NCBI GenBank assembly: GCA_021495925.1
Contig: JAKEKT010000065.1
Location: forward strand, 62,001-126,000
Direction: 5' to 3'
Length of the DNA stretch: 64,000 nt
Source of the DNA: Diplodia intermedia
Lineage: Eukaryota; Ascomycota; Dothideomycetes; Botryosphaeriales; Botryosphaeriaceae
In this document: piece after piece, positions 56,070 to 64,000 of the stretch
How the letters are laid out: every line of letters starts with the position of its first letter
How positions within the stretch are numbered: position 1 is the first letter of the stretch
The notes under the pieces: model-generated
The model's database searches: none
Seen by the model: the letters and a program-made list of their open reading frames with translations, nothing else
What the model was told of the DNA's origin: nothing
Program-made: the position numbers and the translations under genes

Positions 56070-57249
56070 GAATGGGCTACTTTGATCCGTCAACCAATCG
56101 ACAAAAAAGGATACCACTACGAACGAGAACCTGCGTCTTACTCATCCACATCCGAACTTCGCGCTTTTATCAACTTCTCTCCTCCATCCGGAAATGTGAA
56201 CGGTCTGCCCACGCTTCTTTCGGACCGAAATCCGTCTTCTCTCCAGCGAGAAACCCTCCCCAACCGCCCCCCGCGATGGTTTTCGCCTCCCTCCGCCCGC
56301 GCCATTTGTTGTCCATCGTACGCGTCCAGTGACCGCACTGGCAGACAGGCGACGTGCTCCTCGGCCGCACTGCGCGCCGGTAATGACAGAGCGCCCCGTA
56401 CTCGTCGGGGACGGCGGCCGCACTTTCGCCCAAGAATCCGCAGACCACGTCCTGCCACTCGTTTAGTTGCGCTGGCAGGCACCCTACGCTTCCCGGAGAG
56501 CCTTTTTGAGTATTGGGCCGGAAGGCGGCCAGAGACGCAGGGTCAGGGGTGGTTCAAGGAGATTTTCGTGTGCCGGTGAGGGAAGAAGGCTGGGGGACGG
56601 AGGTATTGGAAGAGTGTGAAGTTCGTTAGGAAAATGGGCGGACGCGGTGTAAAAGGCAGAAATGGTGGACAATGTGCGTTGCTTGGAAATGGCCGTTTGA
56701 AAGGCCTGCGAGGAGAAGGATATATGCTGCTGGAATATCCTTCGGTTTTTTTTTTTCAGGGGGTCCTGACTCCAGAGGGCTTTTTTCAGCTCCTGAGGTA
56801 TTCAAAGAGACTTGCAGGGCGCGGTTGATCTTGATCGTTTAAGGATTCGCCCATTGAGGATATATTTCGGAACTTCCTACATTTAAGCCGGACGATAGCA
56901 TTGGCCTCGTTATGGTGGAGTAAGCAAGTGGGTTCTATAGATAGAGTAGAGCATGTAGCACTATAGACACTTAAACTAACTTAACATACCAGCAACTTGA
57001 CTCGCTACTATGCGTGCCGGGGTTTGCAGGACTGAGCCACAAAAAAAAAGTCTTTATCAAAGCCGGTTAAAACTGTCACGATAGAGTCGCTAACTGCACA
57101 CGGTGGCCAATACATACAACAGTATCTTGCGTCGGATGAGATAGTGTCCAGAACGTCTAGTGGTGACGACGTTGACATTCAAAAGAGCGTGCTGGCTTCT
57201 AATGAGTCGATTCATGATTTGAACTCCTTTCCTCGCCACAATGAGGACT
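56070..57249. other. Gene-poor interval
   Basis: About 1.2 kb. Several frames at 56082-56580 on both strands are Arg/Ser-rich and unconvincing, though a minus-strand stretch with CQCGHWTRTMDNKWRG (about 56300-56340) looked briefly gene-like. Base composition becomes noticeably more AT-rich after about 56850. A T tract lies at about 56747-56756 and an A tract at 57040-57049. Confidence 0.4.
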
Positions 57250-57603
57250 TCTCTTCACAGTGGTTGATTGAAATTCCTGGTGGAGGAGTTTCTACAGAAG
57301 ATCAAGTATCTTGAGCTATATCGTCAAGCCCGCAGCAGAATGGCCTGTCGTCCGGCAGTCCTGAAAGAGCGGTCTCCCTCTGCGTGTTGTTGGTTGCAAG
57401 TATGTTGGTTGCAGCGCTACCATTTTTATCGACCGCTATTATGTGCTACATCAGCTCTTTGAGAGGACGCCTCGTGCTGATTGTGAGTTTCTATATGCTG
57501 CCTCCGTTCTCACTGGGAAACTCACCTCGGCGAAGCATGCGGATATCTTTTCACTGTCGGCAGCGTACTATTAAACGTCTTTCTCAACGTTGTAAGGGGT
57601 AGC
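57250..57603 (+). pseudogene. Frameshifted relic resembling the DUF6594 C-terminal membrane region
   Basis: Plus-strand frames show a hydrophobic stretch LLVASMLVAALPFLSTAIM (about 57389-57445) followed by SSLRGRLVLIVSF, then after a shift of reading frame at about 57495 AASVLTGKLTSAKHADIFSLSAAYY and a TAA stop (about 57500-57572). In intact members of the fungal DUF6594 family the C terminus has this order: a membrane span, RGRL-like loop, a second span, then a TNARRxEIFAATAAYAAV motif. The order and wording fit, but the two halves are in different frames and the upstream cytosolic domain is not recognisable, so this looks decayed. The local sequence is more AT-rich than nearby genes. Confidence 0.45.
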
Positions 57604-60588
57604 ATAGTATGACACAGGGCGGCTGAATATTCTAGTAAGAGCAAGATATTCAGCACTGAAGGTTGGTCCATATACAAGATGTGTCCCGCTCCGGCCATGG
57701 ACCACGAATTGGCAAGTCCCTCTGTCAAGGGGAGATGAGTATTCTCGAAATCAGATGCCTACACGGAGAACAGGAATCCATATATTCTTATACTCGTTCA
57801 TTGGAGATTTTACCACCATAATCTTCCAGCCAAAATCACCCCACAAAGTCGATACCGCCATTGGGATATTTATTCAAGTAGATAAAGCGCAGTCAGTGGC
57901 AATTCACGCTATATGTGGCTTTAAGAAGAGAGACAGGAAGCTGTTACCTTGAATTGAAAATGTATTTCAGGTTACTCGTAGCCAAACATTGTGCCAGTCA
58001 ATGAGGAGACCTGAATGACAAATGGAAGAGGTATTATCGAGCTCTAAAGTCTATTTCAAAGACTAAGAATATCACTACATCATCCGGATGTAGCCTCCAA
58101 TGTGCATAGACGTGAGACTTTCACGAGACAAGATCGATGATATCAGAATCGATGGTGATCTCGTATTGCCTGGAAGGGCTCAAACCTTACCCGCTGCACC
58201 ACTCGGCAATGGAGACGCCTTGATCTCCTGTAAGTATCAAAGCCTAGTGACGTTTATACTTCATCGCTCCAGACTAACCAATTGATCGAACATTGGATCG
58301 GCGTACACACTACAAGAGTTGCTTACCTTTCGGGCCGAGGTAATTTGGTCTCAAGGCCGGCGGCCGTTAGCAGTGAGCAACGGCCAAACCGCAAGGTTTA
58401 GCGCCGTTACATGTCATGAAGCAGGCGGCTCAAACCTACCAAAAAAGCAAGTGTCTCGGCATGAGCGAGACGTAGGCCCGCAAAGCCCGTGATAGCCCAC
58501 GACATTTCCGATAGCGGTAAGTAGGCGTTGAATGCTCCTCTCCCCCCAGCAGACGCTAACAAAGTATCCATCCCGGTTGAAGATCCCACGGTTCTCGGCC
58601 GTCGGTAAGTGTATCCGCTGCTCGAGTCACGACTGCAAGCCGACCCACTTCCCGCAGCACCTCCTTCTTACGAACACTCGCGCACGAGGGGCAAGGGCCA
58701 GCGCTGATGCCCGACTCATGAGGGGATCGACATCGCCATCCACGATTAACTTTCACTGCCCCACTATGCAAGAGAGGGAACGCGTATGAAAACGAGCACT
58801 CTCTCAGCCACAATATATTAATCCTTTCCCCCCACTGACATGCCCAATAGCGCGCACTCTGATTCACGGAGAGGGAAAAGCTTGGAAGAGAAAAAAAGGG
58901 GACAGAGCGCTGAGGGAGGTGGAGCCGGGGGCCACGCATTTCTGGCGCGCCATCCCGATACCCACCCGCTGCTGCAGGGGGGGAAGAGCCACACGAACAC
59001 CTCGACGTGCGGAGCATCCTCCGCCCAGCTGGCCAAGCCTTTGCGTAGTAGCACCCGAGGGTCTCTCTGATTCGCAGTTCATGCAAAGTACCCTTATTTT
59101 AGACTTTTTTGATACTGAACAAGCATGAGCGAGGGGGGGCACTGACTAACCAGCTGCCTGCTCCTCCCCCCCTTTTCCCTTTCCTCTCGCCACCAATGCC
59201 ATGTATCGCGGCGGATCGAACCGGCCGGGGCGAAGCAACCCCATCGTTTCCCGCCTTACGTGCGCAGGCAAGGAGAAGGCAACGGCCGAGACGGCAACCC
59301 CCGACGTGATCACCGGCAAGTTGGGTGGGAAGAGCGGGAGGATCACCTTCCACTCATCCTACTCATATTTCACTGCTCGTATGAATAAGCACGGAGGCAC
59401 CGTGCGCCGAGCACAGAGAAAGGACGCGACGACGACCAATCACACGGACCGGAGCCTCTTCAGACGTGTGCGTACGTATGTGTAGTAGCAATCGAGGTCC
59501 CGGCTCCAGCCACACGCCGTGGCAGATAGATTGATGGCTGATTGCGTTCCCCGTCCCCGCAATGTGTAAATCCTCCCTGCCGCCCCACTCGCCACCCCCT
59601 AGGCCCTCTCCTTTAACGGGACGTCAGACGGACAAGGCGAACATACCCATGTCTCGGAGATATCCTAAACGCGAGAGGCTGTCGGCCCGTCCATGGCCGT
59701 GTCTGAACCAGAGTATTGTGAGACAGAGCCCTTTCTTTGAGCTGTGCATATTCAAATGCCGCACTTCCGTTCAGCGCGTCTGAGCAGAGCTACATGCAAT
59801 GTACAAGAAATTCGAAATCTCCCATTCCCAGTTCCGCGTTCCCACGTAATCATTTCCCCGAATCCTGCCTCAGACCCTGTTCCCAGTGCAATGATTCCAA
59901 TCCTCTGAAAAAAAAAATATGTTGAAGAAGCCAACGACGGGGTCCCCAGGCCACCCTAAGCAAATAGATAAAAATACAAGTATAGATCCTGATTAAGGAA
60001 GAAAACCCCTCACTTTTAAAAACGACAGGTTGAAATAGAGATACAAATCGAAGAATAAACAGAGACACGGACTGCCTGCTATATCGGTTTGATAAGAAAC
60101 AGCGGGTATAGAACGGGCAAGTAAGAGTCGCGAGTAGATAGAAGCGAATAGGGCAACATGTTCAGGCTGATCGAGCGATGAAATTGGAACTGAGACAGTG
60201 CTGGAAATGTCCGCGTAGATGTGTCTGAAAGCTGAAACACACATCAAAAGAGCGTGACCCTGTGGTCTTTCTTGAAGGACGCAAAATGTGCGATCCGTGT
60301 CGCCATGAAGTCGTCACATAATGTAGGAAATTTGTGGCCGTCTCGCCTACGGTCAATCAACGGCTCCGAAACTGTGAAATAGGAAAGGCAAGAGTGAATG
60401 TCATGTCAGAGCATGGAATGACATGTAGGAGAGCATTCGCCGTAAGTGAGCGTGGTATGCCGTGATGGGGTGGTCGCCTTCCGTGTAGACAGCGCTTATG
60501 TCCGCCGGAATCTTGAGCGAGACCCGTGTAACGACCATCTAAAACATCGCACTTTTCATTCTTCGTCGGCCGCGCAAATAGATTTCGC
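57604..60588. other. Gene-poor interval, partly AT-rich
   Basis: About 3 kb. The first 700 bases continue the AT-rich character of the relic; one plus-strand frame at 58100-58285 (ATG to stop, 61 codons) has a protein-like run but no family. From 58330 to 59800 the composition returns to GC-rich with pyrimidine tracts. A run of A at 59907-59915 precedes the 3' flank of the ApsA/Num1 gene. No tRNA; GGTTCGATCC-like B box (reverse strand near 59215) lacks a paired T-arm. Confidence 0.45.
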
Positions 60589-63500
60589 TTATCCGAAGCC
60601 CCTGAACAGATCGCTTCCGTGTTCGCTCGAGTACTTGCCACTCGCTTGACTCGGGGCTCTGCTCGCCGCGTCCGAGCCCGACATTCCGCTCTTCACAGAG
60701 TATTGGCTGTTCTTCCGGTACTTTCGCGCTGCGGATTTTTCCTTGAAGCTCGGTGCCAGACCCGGGAAGCCGCCACCCGGGATTTGGCTGAGGCTGAGGC
60801 GCGGCTCGACGAACGCCTCCATGCGCACCGTGCCTAAGGCTGGGTCGTAGAGCTCACGGCGCGTTCCTGCTGCTGTGGCCGCGCTGCTGCTGGCTTCGGA
60901 CGTGCGTCGGCTCGGGTTGTAGATGCTGCTGGGCACCGACGGAGGCATGTTGGTGCCTCCCGGCGAGTATAGATCAGACATGCCGACGCTGGAAGCTGCC
61001 GAGTATGGCGCAGTGGGAATCGGCGGTGGGACAGCCGATGTCGAGCGCACACTTCCGGCTGAGTGCACGCTGTTCTGCGAAAAGCTACGCGTGAATGGGT
61101 TGCTGGGAATAGGGGGCGGCATGGCTGCTTGTCTCGGAGACGTCATGCTCCTCTTGCGGCCGTGGCGAGGTATCACCGGCGGGCTTGCGGCTTCAGAAAC
61201 AGGCGACTGGGCGGCCTGGCCTTCGTATATCGGCTCTGCGCGGTTGACATAACCCTTCACTCCCCCCTGATTTTGTTTGGCCAGGCGGACCGAGTTCGTG
61301 ATCGGCCGGCGGCCTAGAGCTGCAGTGGAGCGCTTGGTTTGCGGCGACTCCTCGGTAGGTACGACTGGAAGTTGGTTCAGGTCGGGGACGGCCTGCGAGG
61401 AGTGCGCGAGGAATGAGAGGGCGGTAAGCCACAGGTAATGGCGCTCGGCTGAAGTGGCAGTGAACTTCAGAGCTCGCGCAGGAGTAAGGATGAGAATGGA
61501 TCGGTTGAAGAGTGGCTGGGCGCCAATGCCCCTTGGTGCAGGCGTATCGTCCTTGACGTCCAGAACGGATTGGATTTGCACTAAAGAGTCAGAAGAGGCA
61601 CGTCAAGCCGTGCGGGGGCCACTTACATTTCCGACCTGTCTTACCCATCAACGCAGTACCAGAGGTGGGCTGTTTGCTGCTCCACATGATGGCACGCTCA
61701 TAGGGCGAGATCCAGACCCAGCGCTTGTGTCTGACGCTGCTTCCGCCCGTCCCATCATCCTTCCCGAACTCCGGTGTTACAGCATCAGCCACCCCGAAGG
61801 ATCTGCGACCGCGAACATATTTCCACAGCCACTCACCCACCATTGCGCCCGCAATGGCGTCCACAACACTGACCGATTGGACAGAGCTCGCCGAGTGGTT
61901 GCTGTTCGTGACTGCAGAACTGACAGCCGTGCTGACCGCCGTGCTGACTGCTGTGCTGACCGACGGATGGCGGCCATGGTGCCGGGATGCATATGCCTGG
62001 TACGGAGGAGTAACACGATCGCGAGGCAGCGGCGGCGCATCCTTTGGCTCATCGGGCGAAGTCAAAGAGGACTGGGGCGGAGGCGGGGACCTGCTTCGCG
62101 GACGACCATCACGGCGGATGACGGCTGCGGAGCGGACCTTGCGCAGACTGTCCTGCCTGGCGTGTTGCTGCTGGCGCGAGCGACGGTTCGCAAACATGTT
62201 GCTGCGTGGCGTCGGGCTGTGCGAGCCTTCGCTCTTGCTGAACGGCACCTTCCTGGAGCTTGACCTCGTCGGCACGGGGAACGGAGGCGGCTTGGGCTTC
62301 GAAAGCGTGTTGCTGGAGCTTGCTTCTCCAGGTGCTGGCCGGTCGTGTGCGGTGATACCGCTCTGCAGCAGTGCGGAGCGACGCACGCTCGGCTGCTTGC
62401 GGATAGATCCAGCCCGGATGGGTTTCTCGACCTTCGCCGGCTTTTCGCAAGAGGACCGTTTCTCGTACGAGGAGCGTTTGGAGTTAGGTTCCTTCTCCTC
62501 CGGCACCGGCGTGGGAGGCTTGTTGAACACGCGCCCGTACTTGATTGCTCTGACCACCACTGCGTGACCGCTGTATCCCTCTTCATCGCTCGAGGCCTCT
62601 TCATCGGCTGCAGCATCCTCATCGGAACTTGCTCCGTCAAAGCCGGCGAACAAGCTGCTGGTCCTGAATGGCCGCCTTATGCCGTCAGTACTTTCCTGTG
62701 TGAGGGGGCCATTATCGTTGTTGCCGGGATATTTGTCTTGAGTGGTCATAGTCCGCATTGATTTGAGCAATTCCTGTGTGGACGAATGCAAGGGATATTT
62801 CCCTTTCTCCTCAAAGGGCTTAGCGAGCACGGGCTGAGCCTTCTGCTCCTCCTTGACGGGCGTTCCTGGCTTCGACGAGATGGCCGAAGGCAGCAGGTGC
62901 GCTGGGAGTTTGGCAATTCGCGGGTCGATCAAAATGGGATCGGTCTGTGCCTCGGAATCGCGCATGTTACTGGGCAACTCAGGGCCAGTCTGGACAGCGG
63001 CGCTCTTGGTGTTGGGGGGGAGCACAGCGTGCTTAGGAGATCCAGGAGTCGATCCTGGGGGGTGGATGGCGATTTGTGGAATGGGAATCGGCGCAGGCAC
63101 TTCCGTCCGAGGCGGCGACTGCGGAGGCTCAACTATGACTTCAGGCAACGGCTGTGGCTGAGGATCCACCCGCGACTCCGTCTGCGTAGACGTCGAAGCC
63201 ATTTGAGGCGCATGACTGGAAGCTTCAGGGCCATCCGGGGACTGCGGAAGCACGACCGTTGGCGTTTCAGGGGGGCTCAACGGCTGGCCCAGGGTCTGAC
63301 ACGATGTTGAGACCATCAGTCCCGATTTCCGTGGCGACGTCGCCAACTCCTTCTCCCTCGGAACCTCGGAGGGAGGTGCAGAGACACGCTTCTTCCTCTG
63401 GTTCGCTTCAACATCCATGGCAGCCATGATATGACTACTGTTCCTTGCAGCCACGATCTGTTGCGCAGTCACCCTGGGAGACGGTGGAGGAGACGGTTGA

Positions 63501-64000
63501 ACTCCGGTGTCGACGTATTCAACACGTCTCTGCTCCACCTTGGCTATATCTTCCGGCTCGATCCTCGGCTCAACTTGTGGCGGGACAATAGTATCGAAAG
63601 ACTGCTGGTGCTTCGGGCGGTGGATGTCGGGAATCGTGTCGTCGAGACAGTAAGACATGTCCCTGTCAGGCTCGCTTGGTGTCGGGGTGGTCCTATCTTT
63701 GTCTATCATTATGCCGAGCATCTTGCGCGCCTTTTCGTCAGGGACGGACGATGCTCTGGCCTCCATCAGCTTGCGGGCGCGAATCTCGTGCTCGGTATAA
63801 TCGTCAGAATCTGTTTCCAGCTCGTCGAAATCTTCATCCTCTTCGTCAAAAGAAAGCTCGTCTGCAAGGCTAAGGCCGTTCGACAGCTTCACTTGTGCTT
63901 CAGAGCCGATGGTGAGGATCGATGCACGGTACCCACGAGGACCGAAGCTTCGCACGCTTCTTGCGCTGCCGCTGCTCTGGTTTCGTCGGTGCCGACCTTT
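60589..64000 (-). CDS. apsA: ApsA/Num1-type cortical anchor protein (C-terminal part, runs off the right edge)
   Basis: Cortical protein that anchors dynein and mitochondria; in Aspergillus nidulans loss of ApsA blocks nuclear entry into conidiophore sterigmata. Two exons visible on the minus strand: from beyond 64000 to 61627, and 61580-60589, in frame (GTAAGT donor, TTTAG acceptor). About 1120 residues are present. The left part is acidic then Ser/Pro-rich and disordered, with repeated STSTQTE/AVQTGPE/EAQTDP elements and a local VSTAVSTAVSTAVSSAV repeat. The C-terminal PH domain is diagnostic: IAGAMVGEWLWKYV, HKRWVWISPYERAIMWSSKQPTSG, GKTGRK, then spliced to LQIQSVLDVKDDTPAPRG, FNRSILILTPARALKFTATSAERHYLWLTALSFLAHSS. 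The frame is open at the right edge with no start codon in the window, so the N-terminal coiled coil lies outside. Identification is secure. Confidence 0.93.

Noticed and set aside
56138..56680. A possible minus-strand Cys-containing gene after the Golgi membrane protein gene
   Set aside because: The frames begin at non-ATG codons, are interrupted, and show only one short natural-looking run; splice signals that would link them were not found.
59200..59240. Perfect B-box-like GGTTCGATCC on the minus strand
   Set aside because: The surrounding bases do not form a T-arm, and no A box or cloverleaf is visible.

Overview
This 64 kb window is nuclear DNA of a filamentous ascomycete (Pezizomycotina; a Dothideomycete is plausible but not proven). 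The evidence is short spliceosomal introns with GTRAGT donors, CTRAC-type branch points and YAG acceptors, a GC-rich gene space, and typical fungal families: a Zn2Cys6 regulator, a Fus3/Kss1-type MAP kinase, an ApsA/Num1 cortical protein, a BUB1 kinase and a DBP3 helicase. All exon joins below were read by eye and checked for reading frame; no search or RNA evidence was available.

Layout. 0-11.6 kb: the 3' end of an unknown gene, mitochondrial ribosomal protein L11, proteasome subunit RPN12, a thymidine phosphorylase of bacterial type (no introns, same length as E. coli DeoA) and the spindle checkpoint kinase BUB1. 12.5-14.4 kb: a conserved nuclear-looking protein with a Trp-rich DNA-binding-like segment. 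14.4-19.3 kb: a long interval with no supported gene. 19.3-28.6 kb: COQ1 and a VMA12-like V-ATPase assembly factor (divergent pair), a poly-Ala protein, a SAS2-like MYST acetyltransferase, a five-exon BTB protein and a Rev1-type BRCT protein. 28.6-33.7 kb: a second gene-poor interval. 33.7-36.2 kb: a six-exon Zn2Cys6 transcription factor, followed by 3 kb without a clear gene.

39-49 kb: a weak candidate gene, DBP3, a 55-residue Cys-rich protein assembled from a 21-nt micro-exon, a CxxC/CxxxC putative zinc protein, and the pathogenicity/mating type MAP kinase. 49.4-56.1 kb: ERV1 and HEM4 (divergent pair linking Fe-S/heme biology), a conserved fungal protein of unknown function and a UPF0658 Golgi membrane protein. 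56-60.6 kb: another gene-poor interval with a frameshifted DUF6594-like relic. 60.6-64 kb: the C-terminal part of ApsA/Num1, running off the right edge.

Most genes are unrelated single-copy housekeeping genes; there is no secondary-metabolite cluster, intact transposon, CRISPR array, rRNA or recognisable tRNA. The most unusual item is the bacterial-type deoA gene sitting between RPN12 and BUB1. Next are the micro-exon gene and the relic near 57.5 kb.
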